Part shown: positions 47,283-56,225 of the stretch, piece by piece
Numbering within the stretch: position 1 is the stretch's first letter
How the letters are laid out: each line of letters opens with the position of its first letter
Assembly: GCF_022414595.1 (NCBI RefSeq)
Contig: NZ_JADWYO010000001.1
Span: 62,001 to 126,000, forward strand
DNA from: Streptomyces sp. MUM 203J
GTDB taxonomy: Bacteria; Actinomycetota; Actinomycetes; Streptomycetales; Streptomycetaceae
Reading direction: 5' to 3'
Length of the DNA: 64,000 nt
Position numbers and translations under genes: made by a program
The notes under the pieces: generated by a model
What the model saw: only the letters and a program-made list of their open reading frames with translations
The model's database searches: none
Told to the model about the DNA's origin: nothing

Positions 47283-48686
47283 ATGTCGGAGACCGCATCC
47301 ACCGCCCGGGCACCCGTCGCCCTGCTGCCGTCGCTGGCGCCACTGCTCCGCACGTGGCTCCCGCGCAGGCGCTGGTTCGCCGGGAAGGGCAGGCCCGTCA
47401 CCGGCTTCGCCCTCGTCTCGTCGACCGAACTGCTGCCGGTCGACTCGGCGGGCCCCGGGCTGCTGCACCTGCTCGTGCGGGTCCAGCAGCCCGGCCTCAC
47501 CGACGGTGACTGCTACCAGCTGCTGCTCGGCGTCCGCGAGGCCCTGCCGCCACAGCTCGCACCCGCGCTCATCGGCCATGTGACGGACGGTCCGCTCGCC
47601 GGGCGGGCCGTGTACGAGGCGCTGGACGACCCTCGCCTGGCCTCGCTGCTCATGGAACGGCTGCGCACCCCGGGCGCGATCGGGCCGCTGGACTTCCACC
47701 GCACGGTCCGCATCCCGGAGGGCCTGTCCCCGCGTGTCCTGGACGCCGAACAGTCCAACACCTCGCTCGTGTACGGCGACGCCTACATCCTCAAGATCTT
47801 CCGGCGCATCCACACCGGGGCCAACCCCGACCTGGAGCTGCCTCTCGCCCTCGCCCGGGCGGGCTGCACGCGCGTGCCCGCGCCCGTCGCCTGGTACGAG
47901 GCGGCGGCCGGGCAGGCGGACGGCTCGACCCTCGGCGTCCTCCAGCCGTTCCTGCGCGGCTCGCAGGACGGCTGGCAGCTGGCGCTGGACGCCCTGTCGG
48001 CGGGGCGGGACTTCCTCCCGGAAGCACACGCCCTGGGGCGCGCCACCGCGGAGGTGCACACCGCGCTGGCCGCCACCCTGCCGACCGTCACGCTCGACCG
48101 GCGGCAGGCCCAGCACCTGGCCGTGGCGATGAGCCGCCGCCTGGACACAGCCACCCAGGCGGTGCCCGCGCTGATGCCGTACGTGCCGGGGCTGCGGGCC
48201 GCGTTCGAGGCGGTGGCCGCGCTCGCGGAGGAGGGCACGACCTGGCGGGCCCAGCGGGTGCACGGGGACCTGCACCTGGGGCAGGCGCTGCGCACACCGG
48301 GGGGCGACTGGACGCTCATCGACTTCGAGGGCGAACCGACGAAGCCGCTCGCGGAGCGCCGCCACCCGCAGCCGCCGGTGCGGGACGTGGCGGGAATACT
48401 GCGGTCCTTCGACTACGCGGCCCACTCCTGCCGTCCCGCCGCGCCGCAGTGGGCCGAGCGCTGCCGGGCCGCCTACTGCGCCGGATACGCCGAGGCGTCC
48501 GGCCGCGACCCGCGCGCCGAGCAGGCACTGCTGCGCGCGTACGAGACCGACAAGGCGGTGTACGAGGTCGTGTACGAGGCCCGGCACCGCCCCGACTGGC
48601 TGCCGGTCCCGATGGCGGCCGTCCGGCGCCTGGCAGCGCCCCGGACCGGCACCCGCGCCGCCCACCCCACGCCCCCGACCCCCTGA
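47283..48686 (+). CDS. mak: Maltokinase
   Basis: 467 residues. Mak (Pep2) phosphorylates maltose to maltose-1-phosphate for GlgE with ATP. The N-terminal [20 protein letters not shown] region, [20 protein letters not shown], the catalytic [14 protein letters not shown] and the metal-binding [16 protein letters not shown] are those of the aminoglycoside-kinase-like maltokinases. The ATG at 47283 has AAAGGA upstream. glgB follows after 28 bp, so the two are co-transcribed. A terminator and a 331-bp gap separate it from treS. Confidence 0.95.
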   Translation: MSETASTARAPVALLPSLAPLLRTWLPRRRWFAGKGRPVTGFALVSSTELLPVDSAGPGLLHLLVRVQQPGLTDGDCYQLLLGVREALPPQLAPALIGHVTDGPLAGRAVYEALDDPRLASLLMERLRTPGAIGPLDFHRTVRIPEGLSPRVLDAEQSNTSLVYGDAYILKIFRRIHTGANPDLELPLALARAGCTRVPAPVAWYEAAAGQADGSTLGVLQPFLRGSQDGWQLALDALSAGRDFLPEAHALGRATAEVHTALAATLPTVTLDRRQAQHLAVAMSRRLDTATQAVPALMPYVPGLRAAFEAVAALAEEGTTWRAQRVHGDLHLGQALRTPGGDWTLIDFEGEPTKPLAERRHPQPPVRDVAGILRSFDYAAHSCRPAAPQWAERCRAAYCAGYAEASGRDPRAEQALLRAYETDKAVYEVVYEARHRPDWLPVPMAAVRRLAAPRTGTRAAHPTPPTP

Positions 48687-48714
48687 TGTGACCCGCCCGA
48701 GGAGGCCTTCCCCC

Positions 48715-51057
48715 GTGACCCCCAGCCGTCCGACCCGCAAATCCGCCCCCGCCCGAACCCGCGCCCCGCGCGGCAGGGCCACCCTGGAGGCACCCGCGCC
48801 CGAGGCGACGCTCCCCCTGGAGGAAGCGCCCGCGGAGGGCCGGGACCCCGTCGCCGTACCGCCCCGGCCGCGTGCCGAGGCCCACGGGGCGCCGGTGCCG
48901 CACCCCGTGGAGGGCTCCGACCGGGACCGGCTGCTCGCCGGGGAGCACCACGACCCGCACGCCCTGCTGGGCGCGCACGCGCTGCCGGACGGCGGCGGCG
49001 TGGCGTTCCGGGCGCTGCGCCCGCACGCCCGTGCGGTGGCAGTGGTGACGGCCGACGGGGAGCGGCGGGCGCTGCACGACGACGGCGACGGCCTGTTCTC
49101 GGGCGTCCTGCCGCTGCCGGCGGTACCGGAGTCGTACCGGCTGGCCGTCCGGTACGAGGACGGCGGCGAGGTGCTTGCCGAGGACCCGTACCGCTTCCTG
49201 CCCTCGCTCGGGGAGCTGGACCTGCATCTGGTGCGGGAGGGGCGGCACGAGGAGCTGTGGCGGGCGCTCGGCGCACAGGTGATGTCCCATCAGGGTGTCA
49301 CGGGCACCCGCTTCACGGTGTGGGCGCCGAACGCGCGCGGGGTGCGGCTGGCCGGGGACTGGACGTTCTGGGACGGCCGGGGCCTGCCGATGCGGTCGCT
49401 GGGCTCCAGCGGGGTCTGGGAGCTGTTCATGCCGGGCATCGACGAGGGCACGCTCTACAAGTTCGAGATCACCGGCCCCGACGGCCACCACTCGTTGCGG
49501 GCCGACCCGATGGCCCGGCGCACCCAGTGCCCGCCGGAGACCGCGTCGGTCGTGACCTCGTCGGAGTACGTGTGGGGGGACGGCCACTGGATGGCCCACC
49601 GCGGCGACCGCCCCGTGCACGAAGCGCCGTTCTCGGTGTACGAGGTGCACCTGCCGTCGTGGCGCCCGGGGCTCACCTACCGCGAACTGGCCGAGGAACT
49701 CCCGGCGTACGTCAAGGACCTGGGCTTCACCCATGTGGAGCTGATGCCGGTCTCCGAGCATCCGTACAGTCCCTCCTGGGGCTACCAGGTCACCTCGTAC
49801 TACGCGCCGACGGCCCGGCTCGGCTCGCCCGACGACTTCAGGTATCTGGTGGACCGGCTCCACCAGGCGGGCATCGGTGTGATCGTGGACTGGGTCCCGG
49901 CGCACTTCCCGAAGGACGACTGGGCGCTGGCCCGGTTCGACGGCACGCCGCTGTACGAGCACCCGGACCCGCGGCGGGCGGAACACCCCGACTGGGGGAC
50001 CCTGGAGTTCGACTACGGGCGGACGGAGGTGCGGAACTTCCTCGTCGCCAACGCGGTGTACTGGTGCCAGGAGTTCCACATCGACGGCCTGCGGGTGGAC
50101 GCGGTCGCCTCGATGCTCTACCTGGACTACTCGCGTGAGTACGGCGACTGGGCGCCCAACGAGCACGGCGGGCGGGAGAACTGGGACGCGGTGCGGTTCC
50201 TCCAGGAGATGAACGCGACGGTGTACCGGCGCTGCCCGGGGGTGGTCACCGTCGCGGAGGAGTCCACGGCCTGGGAGGGCGTGACCCGGCCGACCGACCA
50301 CGGCGGGCTCGGCTTCGGCCTGAAGTGGAACATGGGCTGGATGCACGACTCGCTCGTGTACGTGTCCAAGGACCCGGTGCACCGCAAGTACCACCACAAC
50401 GAGATGACGTTCTCGATGGTGTACGCGTACAGCGAGAACTACGTGCTGCCGATCTCGCACGACGAGGTGGTGCACGGCAAGCAGGCGCTGGTGTCCAAGA
50501 TGCCGGGCGACTGGTGGCAGCGGCGCGCCGGCCACCGCGCGTACCTGGGCTTCATGTGGGCACACCCCGGCAAGCAACTGCTTTTCATGGGGCAGGAGTT
50601 CGCTCAGGGCGCCGAGTGGTCGGAGGCGCACGGCCCGGAGTGGTGGCTGCTGGACGACGCCTACCACTCCGCGGGCGACCACCGGGGCGTGCGGGACCTG
50701 GTGAGGGACCTGAACGGGGCGTACGCGGCGGTCCCGGCGCTGTGGGAGCGGGACACGGTGCCGGAGGGCTTCCAGTGGGCACTGGGCGATGCCGCCGACG
50801 ACAACGTCTTCGCGTTCGTACGGTACGACGCGGCCGGGACCCCGCTGCTGGCGGTGAGCAACTTCTCGCCCGTGGTCCGCGAGGACTACCGGCTGTGGGC
50901 GCCGGACGGCGTCGCCGCGTGGGCGGAGGTCCTGAACACGGACGCGGCGCGGTACGGCGGAGGAGACGTGCGGAACGCGGGGCCGGTGAAGCGGGAGGCG
51001 GACGGGGTACGGCTGACACTGCCGCCGCTGGCGACGGTGTGGCTGGTGCCGGCGTAG
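48715..51057 (+). CDS. glgB: 1,4-alpha-glucan branching enzyme
   Basis: 780 residues. GlgB makes the alpha-1,6 branches of glycogen. After a Pro/Arg-rich start come two N-terminal beta domains ([40 protein letters not shown], a CBM48) and the GH13_9 barrel: [14 protein letters not shown], nucleophile [17 protein letters not shown], acid [12 protein letters not shown] and [12 protein letters not shown]. The GTG at 48715 is chosen for the GAGGAGG nine bases upstream; the GTG at 48688 has no ribosome site. It completes the GlgE pathway. Confidence 0.96.
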   Translation: MTPSRPTRKSAPARTRAPRGRATLEAPAPEATLPLEEAPAEGRDPVAVPPRPRAEAHGAPVPHPVEGSDRDRLLAGEHHDPHALLGAHALPDGGGVAFRALRPHARAVAVVTADGERRALHDDGDGLFSGVLPLPAVPESYRLAVRYEDGGEVLAEDPYRFLPSLGELDLHLVREGRHEELWRALGAQVMSHQGVTGTRFTVWAPNARGVRLAGDWTFWDGRGLPMRSLGSSGVWELFMPGIDEGTLYKFEITGPDGHHSLRADPMARRTQCPPETASVVTSSEYVWGDGHWMAHRGDRPVHEAPFSVYEVHLPSWRPGLTYRELAEELPAYVKDLGFTHVELMPVSEHPYSPSWGYQVTSYYAPTARLGSPDDFRYLVDRLHQAGIGVIVDWVPAHFPKDDWALARFDGTPLYEHPDPRRAEHPDWGTLEFDYGRTEVRNFLVANAVYWCQEFHIDGLRVDAVASMLYLDYSREYGDWAPNEHGGRENWDAVRFLQEMNATVYRRCPGVVTVAEESTAWEGVTRPTDHGGLGFGLKWNMGWMHDSLVYVSKDPVHRKYHHNEMTFSMVYAYSENYVLPISHDEVVHGKQALVSKMPGDWWQRRAGHRAYLGFMWAHPGKQLLFMGQEFAQGAEWSEAHGPEWWLLDDAYHSAGDHRGVRDLVRDLNGAYAAVPALWERDTVPEGFQWALGDAADDNVFAFVRYDAAGTPLLAVSNFSPVVREDYRLWAPDGVAAWAEVLNTDAARYGGGDVRNAGPVKREADGVRLTLPPLATVWLVPA

Positions 51058-51074
51058 CCTCGCGCTCCGCCCTT

Positions 51075-51109
51075 CCGGCGCCGGGGTGGCTGGTCGGCCC
51101 CGGCGCCGG
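51075..51109. terminator. bidirectional terminator, glgB/helD
   Basis: CCGGCGCCGGGG and CCCCGGCGCCGG form a perfect 12-bp stem with an 11-nt loop between convergent genes. Confidence 0.75.
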
Positions 51110-51123
51110 GAACCGCCGGAGAC

Positions 51124-53403
51124 TCACACCGGCCTGATCAGCCCCAGCCTCTGCGTCGCCCTGGTCAGCGCCACGTACAGGTCGTTCACCCCGTGGGGCG
51201 TGGCCGACCGGATGGCCGCGGGGTCCGCGACGAGGACCGTGTCGAATTCCAGGCCCTTCGCCTGCCGGGGTTCGAGCAGGACGACCGGGCGGGTCAGGTC
51301 GGGGGCGGGCCCGTGGGCCGCGCCGGGGAGCGCAGCGGCCAGCTCGGGCAGCAGCCCGGGCGGGGCGATCACGGCGAGGCGTCCCTCCTCGGGCAGCTCG
51401 CGGGCCACCGCCTCCGCGACGGCCGCCGGGAGGTCCGCGGCCGTGACGTCCCAGGGCGGCACGCCCGTCGACCGCACCGAGCGCGGCGGCTCGAACCCGG
51501 GTTCCTCGGTGCGCCGCAGCTCCGCGGCGACCGCCATGATCTCCGCGGGCGTGCGGTAGTTGACGCCGAGCCGGACGTGTTCGTAGCGGTCGCCGACGTA
51601 TGGGGAGAGGATCGTGTCCCAGGACCCGCAGCCTGCCGCGTCGCCGGTCTGGGCCGGGTCTCCGACGAGGGTAATGGAGTGGGTGGGGATGCGTCGCATC
51701 AGCAGCCGCCAGGCCATCGCGGACAGCTCCTGCGCCTCGTCGACGATGACGTGGCCGAAGGCCCAGGTGCGGTCGGCGGCGGCGCGTTCGGCCGCACTGC
51801 GGTGGTCGGTCTCCTCGTGCCGCTCCGCGAAGCGCTCCGCGTCGATGACGTCCTGCGCGCCGAGCACCTCCGACTCCTCGTCCTCGAACTCGTACGTGCG
51901 TGAGGCGTACGCGACATCGAGGACACCCTGTGCGTAGGCGATCCGCTCGGCGCGCTCGCGGGCGGCGACGGCGCGCTCGGCCGAGTCGTCGTGGCCGAGC
52001 AGCTCGGCGGCCTCGTCGAGCAGCGGCACGTCGGCCTCCGTCCAGGGCCCCGACTCGCGCCGCACGAACTCGGCCTCGCCGTCGGGGAGATAGCCGTACG
52101 GGTCGGCAAGGAGGCGGGCGACGAGCTCCTCGGGGGTCAGCGTGGGCCAGAGTTCGTCGATCGCGGCGTGCACCTCGGGGCTCGCGGCCACCTCCTTGCC
52201 GATCTGGACGATGTCGGAGGTGTCGAGGAGGTTGGGCCCGCCGAAGGGGTCGGCGCCGAGGCGCTCGGTGAGCTGCTCGGTGAGCGCGTCGATGATCCGG
52301 GTGGCGAAGCGGGGGCGGGCGAGGTTGTGCGGGAGGCCGGTGTCGCGGGCACCGGCGCGGGCGTCCTCGGCCATGGCGCGGTCGAGGAGGAGGGTGCCGT
52401 AGTCCTCGTGGGCGATCTCCAGCGGTGTACGGGTGCCGGGGACGGTCTGCCGGTCGCGTACGAACCGGGCGAGCACCTCGGCCATGGCGGCGCGGCCCTT
52501 GATCTCGGCGGCCTCGGGGGTGTCGGTCCCGGTGGCGCGGACGCCCGGGAACAGCTCGCCCACGGTCGCGAGCAGGACCCCGGTCTCCCCGAGGCTGGGC
52601 AGGACCTCTCCGATGTAGCCGAGGAAGGCCGGATTGGGGCCGACGACGAGCACGGCACGGCGGGCGAGCTGCTCGCGGTGCGCGTAGAGGAGGTAGGCGG
52701 CGCGGTGCAGGGCGACGGCGGTCTTGCCGGTGCCGGGCCCGCCCTCGACTACGAGGACACCCTGGTGGGGGGCGCGGATGATGCGGTCCTGTTCGGCCTG
52801 GATGGTCTGCACGATGTCGTGCATGCGGCCGGTGCGGGCGGCGTCGAGCGCCGCGAGGAGGACGTCGTCCGCGTCGTGGCCCTCGTGGCCGCTGCGGGTC
52901 TCGTCGTGCAGGTCCAGGATCTCGTCGTGCAGGGCCGTGACGGTGCGGCCCTTGAGGCTGATGTGGCGTCGGCGGCTGAGGCCCATGGGGGTGTGGCCGG
53001 TGGCGAGGTAGAAGGGGCGGGCGATCCCGGCGCGCCAGTCGACGACCAGGGGGGTGCGCTCGGGGTCGTCGTCGCGGATGCCGATACGGCCGATGTGGTG
53101 GTCGCGGCCGTCCCGGAAGGCGAGGCGGCCGAAGCAGAGCCCGTTGTCGGCGGCGTCGTAGGCGGCGAGCAGCCCGGACTGCTCGGCCACGAGGACGTCC
53201 CGTTCGAGGCGGGCCTGGAAATTGGTGCCGGTGTGCTTGAGGGCGTCCCGCACGGCGTCCTCGGCCCGGGCGCGCAGGGCGTCGAGGCGGGCGTAGAGGC
53301 CGCTGACGAACTGCTGCTCCTGGCGCAGCGCGTTTCCCGCGAGGTCCCCGTCGCGGGAAACGCGATCCCCGGTTGCGCCGTTTTCCCCGATTGACAATTC
53401 CAC
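51124..53403 (-). CDS. helD: HelD-like UvrD-family RNA polymerase-associated helicase
   Basis: 759 residues. HelD proteins bind stalled RNA polymerase and pull it off DNA; one group (HelR) protects against rifamycins. The N-terminal coiled coil (LRQEQQFVSGLYARLDALRA onward) is followed by FGRLAFRDGRDHHIGRIGIR, Walker A VVEGGPGTGKTAVALHRAAY, Walker B HVIVDEAQELSAMAW, VGDPAQTGD and a C-terminal half ending DLYVALTRATQRLGLI. A rifamycin-associated promoter element was looked for upstream and not seen. The GTG at 53403 has GGGAG too close to it, so the start is not certain. A rightward promoter overlaps its first codons. Confidence 0.92.
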   Translation of the reverse strand: MELSIGENGATGDRVSRDGDLAGNALRQEQQFVSGLYARLDALRARAEDAVRDALKHTGTNFQARLERDVLVAEQSGLLAAYDAADNGLCFGRLAFRDGRDHHIGRIGIRDDDPERTPLVVDWRAGIARPFYLATGHTPMGLSRRRHISLKGRTVTALHDEILDLHDETRSGHEGHDADDVLLAALDAARTGRMHDIVQTIQAEQDRIIRAPHQGVLVVEGGPGTGKTAVALHRAAYLLYAHREQLARRAVLVVGPNPAFLGYIGEVLPSLGETGVLLATVGELFPGVRATGTDTPEAAEIKGRAAMAEVLARFVRDRQTVPGTRTPLEIAHEDYGTLLLDRAMAEDARAGARDTGLPHNLARPRFATRIIDALTEQLTERLGADPFGGPNLLDTSDIVQIGKEVAASPEVHAAIDELWPTLTPEELVARLLADPYGYLPDGEAEFVRRESGPWTEADVPLLDEAAELLGHDDSAERAVAARERAERIAYAQGVLDVAYASRTYEFEDEESEVLGAQDVIDAERFAERHEETDHRSAAERAAADRTWAFGHVIVDEAQELSAMAWRLLMRRIPTHSITLVGDPAQTGDAAGCGSWDTILSPYVGDRYEHVRLGVNYRTPAEIMAVAAELRRTEEPGFEPPRSVRSTGVPPWDVTAADLPAAVAEAVARELPEEGRLAVIAPPGLLPELAAALPGAAHGPAPDLTRPVVLLEPRQAKGLEFDTVLVADPAAIRSATPHGVNDLYVALTRATQRLGLIRPV

Positions 53404-53420
53404 TCCCGACGCGATAAAGT
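53391..53420 (+). promoter_or_regulatory. consensus-like rightward promoter
   Basis: TTGACA at 53391-53396, a perfect -35 box, is followed after 18 bases by TAAAGT at 53415-53420 (ATAAAG with a 17-bp spacer also fits). It points away from helD, and its -35 box lies in the helD start codons. Transcription should begin near 53427. Confidence 0.6.
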
Positions 53421-53426
53421 TCGTTT

Positions 53427-53521
53427 AGTCGAATCTCCTGTGCGCCTTTCTGTGCGCGCACACGAAACATTCAATATACGCGTACGTATCCCCCGGCCGT
53501 CAATTCCGCCGGGGATTTTTT
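53427..53521 (+). ncRNA. candidate ~95-nt small RNA or attenuated leader
   Basis: The stretch between the promoter at 53391 and the intrinsic terminator at 53491 has no open frame of note. It contains the 12-bp palindrome TGTGCGCGCACA at about 53451 and ends in a hairpin plus T6. It would give an RNA of about 95 nt, or a leader for the broken gene downstream. Confidence 0.45.
53491..53521 (+). terminator. intrinsic terminator with T tract
   Basis: CCCCGGC (53491-53497) pairs with GCCGGGG (53508-53514), followed by A and six T. A T-rich intrinsic terminator is unusual in such a GC-rich genome and gives the direction: rightward. Confidence 0.8.
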
Positions 53522-53937
53522 GTGCCTGGAACAGGGAGAGAGCATAGGCCGCGCGAAGGATTCACCGGCGGCCCTCGCACTGCTGCGGGCGTGCGGCGCG
53601 GAGGGGGTGGAGCATCCGGGCGGGGCACTCCTCACCCGCCTGGCGCGGGTGCGGGACGCTCGCGGACCGGGGCGTCCGCCCCGCGCTCCAGCGCGCCGGG
53701 CTGTGCCACGCCTTCTGGGCACGGACGGGATCCCGCACTCCGTGCTCCCGCCGGAGCGGCGCGCGGACCTGCGGGACGCGATCGGGGCGGAGGTGGAGGA
53801 CTGGTGTACCTGTACGTGAGGTGTCGTACCCGGCCGTGGAACGGGAGGACGCTCCCTGCCGCCACCGCTTCACCGGCGCGGCATGCGCCCCGTCCCCCGC
53901 TCAGCGCCGGGACCTCGCGAAACTGACGGCGGGCTGA
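53520..53937 (+). pseudogene. Broken DUF6817-like gene
   Basis: Pieces in different frames line up as one protein: AALALLRACGAEGVEHPGGA then LLTRLARVRD (frame 1), ADRGVRPALQRAGLCHAF (frame 2), GTDGIPHSVLPPERRADLRD then AIGAEVED (frame 1), LVYLYVR (frame 2) and YPAVEREDAPCRHRFTGA then RDLAKLTAG and a stop at 53935 (frame 3). The order HPGGxLLxHL...GLCHAxYGTDG...RHRFTG matches the DUF6817 pattern as I remember it. At least four frame changes make it a pseudogene. The start lies in the terminator region, so its own promoter may be lost. Confidence 0.7.
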
Positions 53938-54180
53938 GCCGCCTCGGCGATCGTTCCGTCCATCGGTGCCAGGAAGACGCCTGCGTCACGCCTCCGGACG
54001 AAGCAGCCGCAGACGGTCCGCCGGACCTCGGGACTCCGGCGGCATCTCGCGCCACCGGGCACCCGAGCGGACCTTCCGGATCACGCCCTCGAACTGCTCC
54101 CGCAGATGCTCCGGATGCGTGCCGGACGTGTCCGCCGGCAGGAACGGCTCGATCAGCTCCGACCTGAAGTCCGGGAGTTC
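53938..54180 (-). pseudogene. Remnant of an IS5-type transposase gene
   Basis: Read leftwards from about 54171: DFRSELIEPFLPADTSGTHP, EHLREQFEGVIRKVRSGARW and REMPPESR, then after a frame change VCGCFVRRRDAGVFLAPMDG and TIAEAAQ. The N-terminal half of IS5-family transposases has exactly this order (LxxELIEPFLP ... GARWREMPPE ... YGCFVRWRDAGVF). The rest of the element, including the DDE catalytic part, is missing, and one frameshift is present. It abuts the stop of the broken DUF6817 gene, so the junction may mark an old insertion or deletion. The neighbouring stretch up to 54285 shows nothing. Confidence 0.72.
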
Positions 54181-54285
54181 CCTGCGGGCCGTCCCCGACC
54201 TCCGCCAGCTGCCCTGTGCCGCTGGATTCCTGGGCGGGTGTCACCGAGGTCTCGCCGGTGGGACCTCGGCTCCTGGGTCGCGAGC

Positions 54286-54423
54286 TCAGGTCAGGAGCAA
54301 GCCGACGCCGATCAGCAGGGTCGTACAGGCCAGGGCCGCGACGACCAGGACGGTGCGCCTGCTTGCACCGCGGAGGCGGAGCGCGAGGGCCAGCGGGCCG
54401 ATCGGAGGGGTCTTGCCGTCCAT
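54286..54423 (-). CDS. 45-residue single-helix membrane peptide
   Basis: Too short to be found by length alone. From the ATG at 54423 it reads MDGKTPPIGPLALALRLRGA, then SRRTVLVVAALACTTLLIGV and GLLLT, a single transmembrane helix with a basic N-terminal side. GGGAG sits six to seven bases upstream of the ATG, which supports translation. It follows the ECF sigma factor and its membrane partner in the same direction, 51 bp after the latter, and is probably part of that operon. Its role is unknown; a helper of the membrane partner is possible. Confidence 0.6.
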   Translation of the reverse strand: MDGKTPPIGPLALALRLRGASRRTVLVVAALACTTLLIGVGLLLT

Positions 54424-54474
54424 GTCTGTCTCCCTGATGATCTGGGTGTTCTCGGCTCGGGTGAATACGGCTGT

Positions 54475-54972
54475 TCAGGGGGCGTCTTGTCGCAAGGCAT
54501 CCCGCAGTCGCAGCAGTTCGCGCCGGCGGCGTCGCGCCCGTACCAGGGTGAGCATCGCGGCGGCGGTGAAGACGACCCCGCCCGCGGCGGTGGCCACCAG
54601 GTCGGCGGTGCTGCCGCGGACCGCGGCCAGCGCCACCCCGGCCACAGCGGTCACCACGGTCGTCGCCAGTGCGATCCGGGCGGACAGCACCCGGTCCCGG
54701 GCGAACAGCGGGCGGCGCCTGCTCAGCACCCAGCCGGCGAAGACGGCCCAGGCCAGCCCGATGGCGATCAGTCCAGCGAAGGCGGCCCGGGTACGCAACG
54801 GCAGAGGATTCGGCTCGGTGGCCCACAGCACCGCGATCATGGCCGCGCCGCATCCCCCGGCCAGGCCCACTGCCACGTGGCGCAGCCGGGACCGCAGTGA
54901 CACCTCCGTGGCCAGCGCGCGCTCCAACTGCTCGGGCACGGCCCGCTGCACTGCGCGGTTCTGCTCGCTCAT
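54475..54972 (-). CDS. Four-helix membrane protein, likely partner of the sigma factor
   Basis: 165 residues with four hydrophobic helices (AVGLAGGCGAAMIAVLWA, AGLIAIGLAWAVFAGWVLS, ALATTVVTAVAGVALAA, AAGGVVFTAAAMLTLVR) and a basic C-terminus. A short helical N-terminus (RAVPEQLERALATEVSLRSR) faces the cytosol. The ATG overlaps the sigma factor stop (ATGA). Membrane proteins coupled in this way to ECF sigma genes usually regulate them as anti-sigma factors, but no zinc-binding HxxxCxxC motif is present, so this is inferred from position only. Confidence 0.8.
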   Translation of the reverse strand: MSEQNRAVQRAVPEQLERALATEVSLRSRLRHVAVGLAGGCGAAMIAVLWATEPNPLPLRTRAAFAGLIAIGLAWAVFAGWVLSRRRPLFARDRVLSARIALATTVVTAVAGVALAAVRGSTADLVATAAGGVVFTAAAMLTLVRARRRRRELLRLRDALRQDAP

Positions 54973-55532
54973 GCCTCGTATCCCTTCTCGGCAAGGTGGT
55001 TGCGCAGCATGCGCCGGGCGCGGTGCAGCCTGCTCTTGACCGTGCCGGCCGGTACGCCGAGCACCTCCGCGCAGGACGCCAGTGGCAGGTCCTCCAGGTG
55101 GAAGAGGATCAGCACCTCGCGCTCCAGCGGCGGCAGAGCGGCAAGACCTGCCTCGATCTGCATCGTGGTGAGCACGCCGCCGAGCTCGTCGTCGGTGACG
55201 ACAGCCGTGGCGTCCTCCATGGCCGTCTCCGGAGCCCTGTACGTCTGCCGCAGATGGTCAGTGACCGTGCGCCGGGCGATGGTGAACAGCCAGGGGGCGA
55301 ACCTCTCCGGCTGCCGCAACCGCGGCAGGCCGCGCACCACGGCGACCCACGTCTCCTGAGCAAGATCCTCCGCGAGGTGCGGCGAGCCGACCATGCCCCG
55401 GACATAGCGCCACAGCGGGGGATGCCACATGGCCACCAGTTCGCGGAACGCCTCCCGCTCCCCCAGCTGGCAGCGCACCACCAGCAACCCGTCGTTGCCC
55501 ACCACACCTCCCTGCTCTGCACCGTCCGTCAC
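54969..55532 (-). CDS. ECF RNA polymerase sigma factor
   Basis: 187 residues. Region 2 includes LWRYVRGMVGSPHLAEDLAQ followed by ETWVAVVRGLPRL; region 4 is LPPLEREVLILFHLEDLPLA, SCAEVLGVPAGTVKSRLHRA and RRMLRNHL. No extra C-terminal domain follows. The GTG at 55532 lacks a clear ribosome site; a GTG at 55502 just after GGGAGG is an alternative start. A membrane protein gene overlaps its stop and a membrane peptide follows, giving a three-gene signalling operon. No target promoter could be recognised. Confidence 0.93.
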   Translation of the reverse strand: MTDGAEQGGVVGNDGLLVVRCQLGEREAFRELVAMWHPPLWRYVRGMVGSPHLAEDLAQETWVAVVRGLPRLRQPERFAPWLFTIARRTVTDHLRQTYRAPETAMEDATAVVTDDELGGVLTTMQIEAGLAALPPLEREVLILFHLEDLPLASCAEVLGVPAGTVKSRLHRARRMLRNHLAEKGYEA

Positions 55533-55642
55533 ACAGACAGTCGGCGTTCCGGGCGGAAAGGTTCACGGAATCGTCCTGGGCATCCGGTCGAAACGCCGGC
55601 GGTAAGGGAAACCCACCCCTTGGTCATGACTTCGGACGGGCC

Positions 55643-56155
55643 CTAGGGGAGCAGGGGCTTCCGGGGTACCGGGGAGGACAGGATGATCGAGGTGGTGGTG
55701 CGGCCCAGGGCCGAGGTCTGTTCCAGGACGTGTTCCAGGTGGACCGTGTCCCGGACCGCGACCTTCAGGATCCAGCAGTCCTCGCCCACCACGTGGTGGG
55801 CCTCCAGGATCTCGGGGCGGGACAGGAGTTCCAGGGTTCTGGGGTGCTTGAGGGTGTAACCGCCGTGGGGGTTGACGCGGATGAACGCCTGGATGCCGTA
55901 GCCCAGCGCGGGCGCCGAGACACGTGCGCCGTACCCGGTGACCACGCCGCTCGACTCCAGGCGGCGGACGCGTTCCGCCACCGCCGCCGGGCTCAGCCGG
56001 ACCCGGCGGCCCAGTTCGCTCAGCCGCACCCGGCCGTCCGTCTGGAGCTCCTCCAGGATGCGCCGGTCGATGGGGTCACCGGAGTGCGACGACGTTTCGT
56101 CGGCGTACGGACCGGTATGCCGTCGTTCTTTTGGCCCGGCAGCCGTATCTCCCAT
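55643..56155 (-). CDS. Lrp/AsnC-family regulator
   Basis: 170 residues. The N-terminal winged helix-turn-helix reads PIDRRILEELQTDGRVRLSE then LGRRVRLSPAAVAERVRRLE; the C-terminal RAM domain (IQAFIRVNPHGGYTLKH, VVGEDCWILKVAVRDTVHLE) binds amino acids and forms oligomers. The ATG has GGGGGAA upstream. It diverges from the epimerase/aldo-keto reductase pair across 70 bp, so it may regulate that pair; the amino acid it senses is unknown. Confidence 0.93.
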   Translation of the reverse strand: MGDTAAGPKERRHTGPYADETSSHSGDPIDRRILEELQTDGRVRLSELGRRVRLSPAAVAERVRRLESSGVVTGYGARVSAPALGYGIQAFIRVNPHGGYTLKHPRTLELLSRPEILEAHHVVGEDCWILKVAVRDTVHLEHVLEQTSALGRTTTSIILSSPVPRKPLLP

Positions 56156-56225
56156 GATTCCCCCTTCAGCGCGTGGCGGGTCAACGTAACACTTGATCCA
56201 TCGCGCAAAGGAGTCGGTAGCTCAC

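Noticed and set aside
53404..53490. rifamycin-associated element upstream of helD
   Set aside because: The known inverted repeat with GGGGCTTGC and GCGAGCCCC arms was looked for and is not present, so a HelR role is not claimed.
53870..54994. 374-codon minus-strand frame over the sigma-factor operon region
   Set aside because: Its composition is shadow-like and it conflicts with the membrane protein, the 45-residue peptide and the IS5 remnant, which are recognisable.
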